A stretch of DNA of 64,000 bases, from NCBI GenBank assembly GCA_028554755.1, contig JAPTOF010000017.1, positions 10,563,501-10,627,500 of the forward strand, in the 5' to 3' direction. Under the pieces are notes generated by a model. The model saw nothing but the letters and a program-made list of their open reading frames with translations, made no database searches and was not told where the DNA came from. This document shows positions 1 through 10,168 of the stretch, piece after piece. The position numbers and the translations under genes are program-made. The stretch's first letter is position 1; every line of letters starts with the position of its first letter. The DNA comes from Cordia subcordata. Taxonomy: Eukaryota; Streptophyta; Magnoliopsida; Boraginales; Cordiaceae.

Positions 1-1663
1 CTATAGGCCTTCGTCCACACACCACCTCCAGAGTCAATATCCCGAAACTATAGACATCGGTCTGAGCCGAGGCGTGGCCGCTATGGACCAGTTCTGGTGC
101 CATGTAGCCTACTGTCCCAACGACTCTGGTCGTCTCGCCTGGTTGTCCATTATGGTGTAGTCTAGCCAACCCGAAATCGCCTAGTCTTGCGTTCATGTCT
201 TTGTCAAGCAGTACATTGCTTGCCTTGATATCTCTATGCAAAACTCTGGCTTCCCAACCCTCGTGCAGATAATGGATACCAGAAGCCACATCTTTCAAGA
301 TTTTGATCCTCTGTTGCCAATCTAAGAACATATTTTCTTCACTACTGAAAAGCCACTTATCTAAGCTACCAGAATCCATATAATCATACACCAACATTAA
401 GCCTATTTTCTGAGACTTGCACCATCCTCTCAGCCCCACCAGGTTCCTATGCTTCAGTCTGCCTAAAGTTGATATCTCAGCCAAGAATCCTCTCATTCCA
501 TGCGCACTCTCGAGGGGAATGTTCTTAATGGCCAGTGCAGTACCCCCCCTCAGTAAGCCCCTGTAGACTTTCCCATTTGCACCATTCCCTATCACATTTT
601 GCTCTGCAAACCCATTAGTCGCAGTGTGAATATCTTGACATTCAATCCGATGAGGCCAGTATTCTGTTTCCCAGTCTTCCACTTGTTCTAGTTTCCTTCT
701 ATCCCTTCTCCGCTTAATCAACAGTGCATATGTCACATATCCACACATGATAACAAACAGACCCCCTACGCTAACCCCTACAATGAACCCTTTGGAATTA
801 TGAATGGTCGCTTGGGAATTATGTATTACTGGATCTTCTGAATTTGGAAAATATAGCCAATTCGAGGATTGAAAATTTTCAGTGATCGCATCAGCAATTG
901 AAAAGTTAGAATTACTAAAACTCCAAAATAGAATTTTTTGACTTCCAATAAATTCACTGGTTGCAGAGAATCCAACATACATTTGATCCAAAAGAACTTC
1001 TGAAAGATTAATGGCAGCAGTGATCAATGGCCTATTAGGCCTTCTATCAGAAGCAGATCCAATAGTAACATTGATCTGGGAACCCATATAATCAATCCAA
1101 ACTTGATAATAATATCCACCAAGCAGTCCCAGTCTTTGAAAGTAGGCACCATCATCAACCCAATAACCAGACTCTGCTGTCCTTAAAGTGACAGAGTTAA
1201 CGATAATGCTGATAGTGGCCTTTTGAAAAAAATTATAATCAAACTTGATAGCAAACAAGGGACAACTTAAGTTGCTAGTATTGGAAGCGAGGAGGTCTAG
1301 ATGCTCGGATGAGCTGGAGCCATTGATATGAGGAAAGGGTGGTGCAAAAAGAAAGACAAAGCCGCGCCGCAAAGAATCAAAGTAATAGGGAGAGATGTAA
1401 AAAATGAAGGAAGTGGAGAAAGGAAGGATGCGAGACGAGTTCGGAGGCATGGTGGGAACAGGTTGCGGGTAGAAGGCTGTACTGGTGTTAAATTCACTAC
1501 CATTCAGAGTTAAAACTGAGTCGTCGATTGTGGCATTGCCAGATAGAAGGAGAGATGAAGGTGTAAAACTGTTGTAGATGAAGTCAAGGCTTGAGATGGG
1601 TCGTAAAAGACAGGGGAAAAATAGTACAACGATGACAAGATTAAACAGAGTTTGTAGAACCAT
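1..1663 (-). CDS. L-type lectin receptor-like kinase, intact 5' part (C-terminus beyond window)
   Basis: Single open frame from ATG (codon at 1663-1661) to the window edge, about 554 codons and no stop. In order: signal peptide (about residues 1-25, MVLQTLFNLVIVVLFF), legume-lectin domain starting LDFIYNSF, a membrane segment (GFIVGVSVGGLFVIMCGYV), a short juxtamembrane stretch with WETEYWPHRIE, then the kinase. Kinase motifs are all present: glycine loop IGNGANGKVY, LAIK, HRDIKASN, DFG (GAT at 176-178) and MAPE. The WPHRIE/TNGFAEQNVIG context fits clade VII of the plant L-type lectin kinases (my recollection of the family). The protein should sit in the plasma membrane, with an outer lectin domain and an active cytosolic Ser/Thr kinase. 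It is the intact paralogue of the broken copy at 10169-12178. Only roughly the last 110 residues are missing. Confidence 0.93.
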   Translation of the reverse strand, partial: MVLQTLFNLVIVVLFFPCLLRPISSLDFIYNSFTPSSLLLSGNATIDDSVLTLNGSEFNTSTAFYPQPVPTMPPNSSRILPFSTSFIFYISPYYFDSLRRGFVFLFAPPFPHINGSSSSEHLDLLASNTSNLSCPLFAIKFDYNFFQKATISIIVNSVTLRTAESGYWVDDGAYFQRLGLLGGYYYQVWIDYMGSQINVTIGSASDRRPNRPLITAAINLSEVLLDQMYVGFSATSEFIGSQKILFWSFSNSNFSIADAITENFQSSNWLYFPNSEDPVIHNSQATIHNSKGFIVGVSVGGLFVIMCGYVTYALLIKRRRDRRKLEQVEDWETEYWPHRIECQDIHTATNGFAEQNVIGNGANGKVYRGLLRGGTALAIKNIPLESAHGMRGFLAEISTLGRLKHRNLVGLRGWCKSQKIGLMLVYDYMDSGSLDKWLFSSEENMFLDWQQRIKILKDVASGIHYLHEGWEARVLHRDIKASNVLLDKDMNARLGDFGLARLHHNGQPGETTRVVGTVGYMAPELVHSGHASAQTDVYSFGILTLEVVCGRRPI

Positions 1664-1726
1664 TATATTGCAGCTCGAACTAATTGTTTGAAGGCTGGCA
1701 ATGGAGGGTGCTGATGAAATTCTGCA

Positions 1727-1730
<4 letters not shown>

Positions 1731-1764
<34 letters not shown>
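1731..1764. repeat. (AT)n microsatellite
   Basis: Uninterrupted AT dinucleotides about 70 bp upstream of the lectin kinase start codon. Confidence 0.95.
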
Positions 1765-1770
<6 letters not shown>

Positions 1771-3950
1771 GGAAGGCTGTTAGCTACCATACACCTACTG
1801 ATCATGTGGTATATTCCTTGTTTTTAAGTGTGAAAAGTTTGACGTTAATTTATTGAATTATCAACTTTTAACAACTGAAAAAGAAAAAAAAGAATGTCTT
1901 CGCCAAAGAATTTTCAGCTTATATTGATTGATCGTTACAGGTTTCTGCAAAACTAATGAGACGTCACGTAAGTCTTTTCTAATGGGTTGATTCACTGATT
2001 TACTTAGAAAAGTACTTGACAACAACAGTCATGACCAAGTCTTCCATTATAACTGAAATGCAAATGAATTATTTGCTTATTTTCTCTCTCTCATCAATAT
2101 CCCAACTTATTTATTGTGTCGCAAAAAGAGGAAAACGGAAGGAAATAAAGTGACGGTGTGTGATAAACACAAATTTATTACCTGCTGGTCGATTTTCTCC
2201 AGCCTAGGTTTCAAGGGCTTGTCGATGAATTAATGATGCAACGGGAATAAAAACACTGTTGTTATACAGATTAGGTACTCGCTTTTTCTTTTTCAATAAA
2301 ACCTACAAGTTACTATTGCAAAACCTTTGGTATTTGGTGAATTGAGGTATGTGTTTCACTTTATTGGATTAAGGTTAACAAATGAATTATTTTGAGTCTT
2401 ATGAAACATATTAATTTAGTAAGACTGTAAATTATTGAAAATTCAGACTAGGTTTTTGAAAAATTGAAAAATACTGCTTGAGAGACTTATTCATTGGATC
2501 TCGAAGAGTAAATTGGAGGTATGTGGAATTATTCTAATCTTTGATTAGATTCTTTTGTCACATTATTCTCACGGAAATATATTGTTCGTTACTAGAACTG
2601 AATTTAGAAAATTCATTCGTACATTGATCCAATTGTCAATGTGGAATTTATTATAATGTTTAATACGTTGAAACTAGTCATAGCTCCATATTGACTGAGT
2701 CATAATTCCATACTTGCTCAATCACCTTGAATTATCAATATTCTAAATTTTTCCATTTCCTCTATCTTGCAAAGTCGCCATCTTAAGCAAATTATTTTAT
2801 ATATAATTATTATTCTTTCAAATCAAGATATAGGGCTACAACTAGTCTTACGTAATAAAACCATTTTTATGCACATATATAACTATTCAATCTACTCCCC
2901 GAGTGAGTGCACATATATGAAGCCATTTATGCTACTTGTTTGTGAGTTTCCTTTGAAATTTATACATAAAATTTTTGTTGGAAAATTGTCAAATCACAAA
3001 TATTTGAATCGTCTATATTTGTCATAAATTGTCAACTACACCTATAGTCTATTATCTTTGAGCTCCATCCCTAATTTCCTTTCAAATTAGATATCCTATC
3101 CTATGATCTTTTCTTATGATATCTTCTCAAACTTTACAGTGCATTTTCTTCATATGCCTTCTTTTTCGGTCTCATATGGTCCTTGATTTGATGACAAATA
3201 TAAGTTTTATGGGCATACATTGTTGTGCAATTGTGGTGATATCGATGTTGTTACAATATCACATTGACATCGTATTATATTGGTGGATATTATCACCGCC
3301 CTAAAAAGGTTGGGGGTTCCATTTTTATTTTTGAATCGTTGCTGCACAGGATAAATACAATCACAACATTTTGTTTCGTGTAATTATTTTTTGATTGTAT
3401 ATGATACTTGCCGTTATCACTTATTTACAGTGTAAAAGTGTTAATCTTTGATATGTAACTCGTTCTGCAAATGGCATAAATTGCTGATCATTTAAGATGT
3501 TATCTCATGTTGTAGTCGCCCATTTTATATTGGTCGTGGAATGTATTCTCTTATTGAGCCTTAGTTTGCCCACTCTTAGTTCCCACCTCCTTTCTCTGCT
3601 TGCTTTGCAGTGAAACTGAGTAAGCACCTCTGCTTTGGTGAGGATAGTGACCTACTGACACGATGATATGGTTCAGAGTCCTTCAGTTTTGATTTCCTGG
3701 AGCGTTAGATTTGCAAGTCTATTGGAGAACTGAAATTAAATGTAATAATTAAGAAATCCGATCACATCTCATGATGTTTCTATTGGAGATTATTTGTCAG
3801 TTAAATATTATATTCATTTAGAGATTTATTACCTCATGATTTTAGTGGCTGTTTACTATGTGAATTATGGTTGTGAATCTTGCGAATTTAGGGAGATTAA
3901 TCTGGGTTCGTGGTAATCTCGCCTCCTAAATAAATATAAATTTAGGGGGC
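1765..3950. other. Intergenic AT-rich spacer
   Basis: No supported gene. The short open frames here lack family motifs and have the base composition of spacer. Contains the presumed promoter of the minus-strand lectin kinase near its lower end. The upper end (3945-3957) has a GGGGCGTGACA sequence of the kind seen at ends of plant LTR elements, but no complete element. Confidence 0.6.
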
Positions 3951-5090
3951 GTGACAGTCTATTCGTATCTTCTCACGCCTCACTTGTTGAGTGGCTCCTT
4001 GGATCTCTTGGTGAAGCTCATTAAACATCTGACATATGGGACTGAGGACACTGAACCGGTTACTCACGGTGGCCATGCAAAGAGAACGAAAAATCAGTGT
4101 TAGATAGAGGCCGAAAAGTTCTCTATAAATAACATGACAGGCTGAGGATGATAGAACTACTCAGAAGACGTTCAAGTATAATGGCAGGCAGAATAAGACA
4201 TGAATTTTCTTGAATTAACTATCCAGCTAAATACATGGTTGATAAGAATAGTGATTAAAGTTATTTTGAGACAAAATTGGAGGAATATGAAATAAAAACA
4301 GCTGGTAGCATATGAAGTTACATCTAAAAAGATCAGTAATGAGTGATAATGAGTAACAGTACAACAGTACACTACATCAGCCCCTTCTCCCCCTGCATTT
4401 GGAGACACTTGGCAATAAACCGCAGCCCGAACAACCACCTAAACTTAGACATGACATGAAGAATTTGCAGAAAATTTAGAAGCTCGCAATAATTTTCAGA
4501 TTTTGCTGAATAATACAATGGTTGTTGGCTTATTCCGCTTAAAGAATGAAAGGTATAATATCTTAGAAAAGGTAAGGCTAATCAGAGAATCTCACCGGCT
4601 TTGACCCTGATAGCTGATAACATGATACTGGCATCCAGTGTTCTGGCACGAATTCTTGCACTTCGCCTAAAAGAGTTACATGAAGTAAACACAATATAAA
4701 TGCACTCATATTCTAACAAAAAGAAGAGGAAAAAGATCGGCAGAATCTACTGGTGCAATTGAGAAATACTATTCAATATAACTACCGAATACCTTAAATT
4801 CAACTTAAGAATCTTGAGTCAATTAATCATCTATCATCAACAAAAGAAACTTCAATAGAAATTCAAGTTCCCGTATGAATTTTAGCAACTTGAAGAATAT
4901 CATTTGACGCTTCACAGGGAGATTTACTTCAATTCAGAACATCAATACAGGAATGTGTACCTCCTAGCTGCCTCAGTTGCTCTGTCGGGGTAGATTTCAG
5001 GAGAGATGTCATAATAGATTTTAAGAAGACTCGAAATCCCAAGCAAATGGTGCTGTTTTGAAGAACTATTAGAGAAGTCAAAGTGAAACA
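3951..5090 (-). pseudogene. Decayed 3' fragment of a CDK-like kinase gene (copy C)
   Basis: Three remnants in the same order and spacing as the 3' exons of kinase copies A and B. (1) About 4963-5078: revcomp reads FFKTAPFAWDFESS then a stop, matching FFTTEPYAYDP of the post-kinase exon, and ends in an EAARR-like run before a GT donor. (2) About 4604-4668: acceptor TTTTAG, then RRSARIRARTLDASIML, matching PRAPLRVFKLDANTEL of copy A. (3) About 3955-4080: revcomp contains CQMFNELHQEIQGATQQVRR, a diverged copy of the C-terminal MLEEHDRxIQEAxRQAR motif. The intervening intron sequence also aligns with 14.1-15.2 kb. There is no kinase domain and no open frame. It is inferred to be a truncated duplicate. 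Confidence 0.75.
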
Positions 5091-5521
5091 TGTAAACAAG
5101 TCACGCAGGCTTAAAACATATGACCTCTGCTCTGCAAGATAGTGAATTATACACATCTGAAACAAAATAATCCATTTGTGTGTATGACCCCAACACTGTC
5201 CCTTTAAAATCAGTAATTACAACAGCTCCTCCTTCCTGGTTTGAGCCAACTCAGATAGCATATGATATGTTGCTGAAACTGAATACATGAAGTACCACAT
5301 CAATCAAATTAGAGCTCCCAGGCTGGCAAGAAAGGTCCTGTGCTATACTTGACCCTGTGCCAACTGGCCAAAGGATAGACTCTCTCCCCAAATTCTTCTT
5401 TCATCACATGAAAGAGAGTCGAAAGATAGAACATCTGATAAAATGTAACCAGGTGCTCTTCAAAATTCATGGCACACTTCATTTCCTATGGGTGGTGGCT
5501 GTATCATATTGGAATCAACAG
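5091..5521. other. Probable 3' flank/UTR of the NLR gene
   Basis: Between the CDK fragment and the stop codon of the minus-strand NLR. No gene seen. Some of it is probably NLR 3' untranslated sequence. Confidence 0.5.
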
Positions 5522-8224
5522 TTACCGAAACCTTTCCTTGACATATTCACCATTGTCTTCTGAAATGATTGAAACTTCTGGGACATGTCCAACTTTCCAT
5601 TGATCTTCGTTGTGTAATTTGTTTGAGAAGTAGGCAGATATTGCAGACAAGGTGAGATCTTGAAGTGAAGTCAGGTGATGAAAGCCATCTGGTAGCTGTG
5701 TTAGCCTAGGACAACTAGAGATCAGAAGATATTGAAGGCTTGGCAGTGCACCTTTCTCAATTGGAAGCCATGTTGTCCAATTCTCCATGTCTAAGATGTG
5801 CAACAGTTTGAGTTTAGGGAATCCTCCTGGGCTGCATTTTATCTCTTCACTCAAGAATGCTGAAGATGCCAAAGTAAGAACGACGAGCCTTGGAAGCCAT
5901 TCAAGCACAGGAAATGGATCTTGTTCTAGGAAGTTCTTGGACATATACAGTGTCTGAAGCCAATCAAGAGAATCAAACCATTTCGGCAGCCTTGTCATAT
6001 GCACTTGAACTTTCAATTTCTCCAAGTAACGTGGGGACCAGGATTGAGGTTCTATTCGTATATGTTGCTCAATAGAACTGTCACTAATTACTGTCAAAGA
6101 CTGCAAGTTGCTCAGACATTCCAAAGAGTTGCAGAAGTTGCTGCTATCTGCCTCCTTTAATCTTCCAACATACAGCTTCCGCAAACTTGTCAAACTTTTG
6201 ACTTCTTGCACAAAATCTTTGTCACATTCAACTCCAGACAATGTTTGCAAGTCAAGGAAAGATTTTTCACCTTTTGGCAATTTCACAAAAGCTTTCTCCC
6301 TCTTCCGGAAACTAGACAAAAGAAGGTGTCTTAATTGATGGAGTTTGTTCACTCCACTAGGCAATTCAGCAACATTTGTGTCTCTAACATCCAATGTTTG
6401 CAGGTTCCTTAAGTTCTTTATTGATTTTGGGAGAATCTTAATCATTGTTCCCCTCAAATCTAAGTATCGCAAATGAATTAGTTCACCTATCTCATCTGGT
6501 ACATTTTCAAGAGGAGTTCCTTGAAAATCCAACACCCTCACTAGTTTCAATTGTCTCAACATTTTCTGTAAGACAGAGGGCAATACTCCACTAACTCTGA
6601 ACATGAGAAGAGAGCGGAGTTTCAACTTACCGAGGTATGAATGAATACCCTCTGCATTGTCATAGATTGATAATCTTCGCTGCCTTTCTTGAGTGATTGT
6701 ATTTCCTTGGTCATGAACGCGTCCAAATTTCTCTTCCTTTAGGATGTAGTTTGCTAGATCACGCATGAGATCATGTAATTTACATGCTTTAATCACATTT
6801 GTAGCACCTAAAGTGACAGCTTGAATCAGGCTTCTGTACACCAGCTGCATAAAGTAAAGGTTTGCAACTTCCTCCTGTGTTTTATTAGGAATTTCTTCAA
6901 CAAAACCTTCAGCTATCCACATCCTAATTAGCCTTTTCCTTCCAATCTCATAACCCTCAGGAAACAAACCACTATAAAGGAAACAATACTTGAGGTAAAA
7001 TGGCAGGTGATAATAATTAATCAACAAGGTTTTACTTAGCTGTGTAAGGCCACTGTCGTGCGTTAGCTCCCAATCAAGACTACGAAGAACAGATTGCCAC
7101 GCAGGTAGATTTACTGCCTTGCTTGACAACAGACCTGCAATCGACACAATCGCAAGTGGTAAACCACCACAACGTTCTATCATAGTCACGGCACATTGCT
7201 TCAAATCTTCAGGACATGTCCCATTTGACAGAAACACTTTCTTGCAGAAGATGCTCCAAGCTAGTTCAAACGGCAGAGGCTGAACTGGATATATGCAAAC
7301 ATTATCTTCATAAGATGATACGATATCCATAATCCTAGATGTACTTATGATTCTACCTCTGTTCCGTGGCAAGACTTGCTTAAGCATTGGCCAGAGCCGA
7401 GCATCTCGGACATCATCCAGCACCAGCAAGTAATTCTTGTCCTGCAAGTACTGATAGATCGACTCCACCAGCTGTTCATCATACATCATGTCCATTTCAT
7501 AAATTGCCAATTCGCCTCTGCTTGCTTTTAGCTTAAACAAGATAGTCTTGAGAGCATCCCACGAAGCACCAATGTGGGATGCAGATATCCAGGAATAACA
7601 ATCAAAGCCCGATTTAGCTTTCTTGAAGACCTCTTTCACAAGAGTTGTCTTCCCCGAACCGCCTATTCCCCACACTGAAATCACGAATCGCTTCTCTTGA
7701 TCTCCTTCAAGTAACAGTTTCAGGAGCCTCTCCACATCATCTTCTATTCCAACAATGTCATTTTCTTGAACTAAAACCATAGCTGCTGCATCAGGGCCTC
7801 TTGAAGAGTGGCTACTTGCAGGCACAGCTTCGGGCAAAGCACGAAAACCATACCTGTCTCTTCTCTCATTCACTTCCGTGACCTGTTTCTTGATTTTCAT
7901 AATCTGGCGACCCACTTGGTATCTAATCCTCAAGTGCTTCAAGAAAGATAAACTCTTCCGACTAAAAGTACTCACTTGAGTGACATATTCATCAATGATA
8001 TCTTCGGCATCGTAGATCAATTCCCTTACCTCTCCAATCCAGGCTGCTGCGCGTTCATCTTTGTGTTGTTGTCTGTGGTCTATGTCTTTCAGAAAGGCTA
8101 CCATAGCCTGGAGCTCTCTGTTGATCCACTCAATGTCATCATGGATTCCAGAGAGAAGATTGGCTTCTTGCACGAGTTGGTAGCCTAGATTTCTTAGGAA
8201 AAATATGATGGCAGCCTCGGCCAT
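5522..8224 (-). CDS. CC-NBS-LRR disease resistance protein (RPM1-like CNL)
   Basis: Intronless frame of 900 residues from the ATG at 8224. The same frame stays open upstream to 8308, but only through a non-ATG codon and a poly-lysine run made by a homopolymer, so MAEAAIIFF is the likely start. N-terminal coiled coil with an EDVID-type motif YDAEDIIDEY (residues 71-80). NB-ARC: P-loop GIGGSGKTT (186-194), kinase-2 LLVLDDV (266-272), RNBS-B RIISTSR (291-297), GLPLA (354-358). The MHD position reads LHD within KLHDLMRD. LRRs follow (LRYLDLRGT, LQTLDVRDT and so on) to the C-terminus. Such proteins are intracellular immune receptors that switch between ADP and ATP states on detecting pathogen effectors. 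All core motifs are intact, so the gene is probably functional. The effector is unknown. Confidence 0.95.
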   Translation of the reverse strand: MAEAAIIFFLRNLGYQLVQEANLLSGIHDDIEWINRELQAMVAFLKDIDHRQQHKDERAAAWIGEVRELIYDAEDIIDEYVTQVSTFSRKSLSFLKHLRIRYQVGRQIMKIKKQVTEVNERRDRYGFRALPEAVPASSHSSRGPDAAAMVLVQENDIVGIEDDVERLLKLLLEGDQEKRFVISVWGIGGSGKTTLVKEVFKKAKSGFDCYSWISASHIGASWDALKTILFKLKASRGELAIYEMDMMYDEQLVESIYQYLQDKNYLLVLDDVRDARLWPMLKQVLPRNRGRIISTSRIMDIVSSYEDNVCIYPVQPLPFELAWSIFCKKVFLSNGTCPEDLKQCAVTMIERCGGLPLAIVSIAGLLSSKAVNLPAWQSVLRSLDWELTHDSGLTQLSKTLLINYYHLPFYLKYCFLYSGLFPEGYEIGRKRLIRMWIAEGFVEEIPNKTQEEVANLYFMQLVYRSLIQAVTLGATNVIKACKLHDLMRDLANYILKEEKFGRVHDQGNTITQERQRRLSIYDNAEGIHSYLGKLKLRSLLMFRVSGVLPSVLQKMLRQLKLVRVLDFQGTPLENVPDEIGELIHLRYLDLRGTMIKILPKSIKNLRNLQTLDVRDTNVAELPSGVNKLHQLRHLLLSSFRKREKAFVKLPKGEKSFLDLQTLSGVECDKDFVQEVKSLTSLRKLYVGRLKEADSSNFCNSLECLSNLQSLTVISDSSIEQHIRIEPQSWSPRYLEKLKVQVHMTRLPKWFDSLDWLQTLYMSKNFLEQDPFPVLEWLPRLVVLTLASSAFLSEEIKCSPGGFPKLKLLHILDMENWTTWLPIEKGALPSLQYLLISSCPRLTQLPDGFHHLTSLQDLTLSAISAYFSNKLHNEDQWKVGHVPEVSIISEDNGEYVKERFR

Positions 8225-8246
8225 TTTCTTATGATCCTCAAAGCTC

Positions 8247-8269
8247 TTTTTTTTTTTTTTTTTTTTTTT
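8247..8269. repeat. Poly(T) tract (poly(A) in the NLR 5' leader)
   Basis: About 22 T on the plus strand, directly upstream of the NLR start codon. Read in frame it gives a lysine run, which explains the spurious N-terminal extension of the open frame. Confidence 0.9.
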
Positions 8270-8550
8270 CCTCGAGGCCAGAGGCCGATTATAACACGCA
8301 ACTCGCACGGGAATTGATCTAATGACTCACACTAAGGTGTGAAACATACCAGAAATATACTACTCTGCTGCGAGGCCTTTGGTATCTCGAAAGCTTTTGA
8401 ACAGAAGCAATTCTCAGAGAGTCAAGAAAAGGAACAGAAACGGAAGCCCAACAGGTTTTGACTTTTGCTCGCCCGGAGTTGGTGCCATCAGGCATCAGCA
8501 TATATATTAAACTTTCTTTTTTAAGCTATTCTATGTAGCTACATGGGCAA

Positions 8551-8552
<2 letters not shown>

Positions 8553-8592
<40 letters not shown>
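8553..8592. repeat. (TA)n microsatellite
   Basis: About 20 uninterrupted TA units. Confidence 0.95.
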
Positions 8593-8594
<2 letters not shown>

Positions 8595-9254
8595 CTGGGC
8601 AAATTTTTTTTTGATGTGTCACGTTATTATTATTTTTTTTTTCAATTCATAGATTGCCGTATCTCCTGGCTTGCGGTATCTTAACTTGGAAAAAAAGGGA
8701 TTGTCGGATCACGACTAGCATGTCATATATTAAAATTTTTTTTATTTTTTCATTCTTATAGATTAACTCTTACATACTATATTTTATGTATTAATTAAAA
8801 ATTTAAAACTAAAAGCTAACAACTAAAAAAATAAAAATTAGAAAATTAAAATTTTTTAAAAATTAAATAAAAAGTAAAAAATTAAAAAGATGACAAATAA
8901 AAAATAAAAATTAAAGGTTAGAAATCAACAAATTAAAAATAAATAAATTTAAACAAATAAATAAAAAGAAGTTTAAATAACAATTTCAATGGAACATATT
9001 ACAAATTATTTTTATTCGATGATTATTTTTCATTTTCTCACCAAACAATCGAACAAATCTTTTAACTGCAAATTATGTTCAGCACTTCTAAGTAGTAATA
9101 TCAGATTGTAACAACAATATCAAACTGGTCATTAATTGCCAATTATTTAATGATTAAAATAACATTTGTTTGTGGATTTTTTTTTTCAAAAAAATAAACC
9201 TACAATTACATTTGGTGTTCAATATAAGAACAAAGAAAAGATATCCAAAGCTAT

Positions 9255-9433
9255 TAGAGTTATTACCTCATCTAAAAGTTTAAGCTTTTAAAGAGGTTAT
9301 TGGTTTATTTATTTAATTGATGGTGTTAAGGATCAAATCTGTGCCATTTGGCTTCCAGTCTATAATACTAACTTAGAGTTACCATCTCATCTAAAAGTTT
9401 CAACTTGTAAAGAGAATATTGATTTATTTATTT
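9255..9433. repeat. 60-bp direct repeat, period about 119 bp
   Basis: TAGAGTTATTACCTCATCT at 9255 recurs as TAGAGTTACCATCTCATCT at 9374. Both continue through TAAAAGTTT, an AAAGAG block and a TTTATTTATTT end. Probably a fragment of a dispersed element; no coding capacity. Confidence 0.75.
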
Positions 9434-9735
9434 ATTGTCTTAGCAAAAGCACAGAATACAATTGTGCTACTTATGTTATAATTGTTTCGGAATAATAATT
9501 GAAGTTATTAATTATGTTTATTGAAATTCCCTATTTTGTATGATAGTGGCTTGTATTGGAATTAATAGAAACTTTTGGAAGACTTTTATTTTTAAGGTGA
9601 TTAAAATATAAAATATAAGGTTTCAGTAGATTATTTTAATGGGAGAGTGATTGAGTCTAGGAGTCTGTATGGATTGACTTTTTTAAAAAATAATATATAT
9701 ATGTTCCCTGGACATCATTGCATTTGAATATGGCA

Positions 9736-10069
9736 TGATAAGAGAAGACCATTATTTCTGTTGTTAGTTTAACAGGCTGAGGTGTAAACAGTTCATGGAA
9801 TGCATCAGATGCTAATATTTCAAGGTTCTGGAAGAAAGACGGAAGACATGAGTTGATGAGAAGCACATAACTTTTGGGTGGAACAAGAATGATATTTTCA
9901 AATCAAAAAGCTGTTGGTATGGTCATATGGATATTCGTTGAGAAACTTTTGGAGAAAATTGGAAACAATATATACAACAAAGTTGGTGGTATAGGAATGA
10001 TACAGTTAACATGATCAATGAGGAGTGAAAATGAATTGTAGAAGATTATTTAAATCCTAGTGTCCGGTT
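9736..10069. repeat. Duplicated CDK-intron sequence (homologous to 14122-14480)
   Basis: Shares long collinear stretches with intron sequence next to the last exon of kinase copy A, for example ACCATTATTTCTGTT, TCATGGAATGCATCA, ACAAGAATGA/ACAAGAACGA, ATGGATATTCGTT and GAGTGAAAATGAATTG. It lies immediately downstream (3') of the broken lectin kinase and carries no exon. It marks a duplication boundary. Confidence 0.8.
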
Positions 10070-10168
10070 CTTTCGACATTACTACTGTCATTACAAACTT
10101 AAAACATTTTGAACAAATTATAATAAGTACATCATACAAAAAGTTAAGAAAATATACATCGTGAAATG

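Larger units (their letters stand above)
8270..9735. other. AT-rich intergenic region with repeats
   Basis: Presumed NLR promoter at the low end. Then an (AT)n tract, an A-rich low-complexity stretch built of AAATTAAAA-like words (about 8730-8990), and a 60-bp direct repeat at 9255/9374. No gene supported. Confidence 0.65.

Noticed and set aside
1297..1513. Overlapping open frames on both strands inside the lectin kinase
   Set aside because: They are shadows of the lectin-domain frame, which alone shows family sequence and continues for 554 codons.
2767..3304. Two short plus-strand frames in the first intergenic region
   Set aside because: Composition is that of AT-rich spacer, with no recognisable motif or splice partner.
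8225..8308. N-terminal extension of the NLR with a lysine run
   Set aside because: It opens only with a non-ATG codon and the lysines come from a poly(A) homopolymer. The MAEAAI start is typical for the family.
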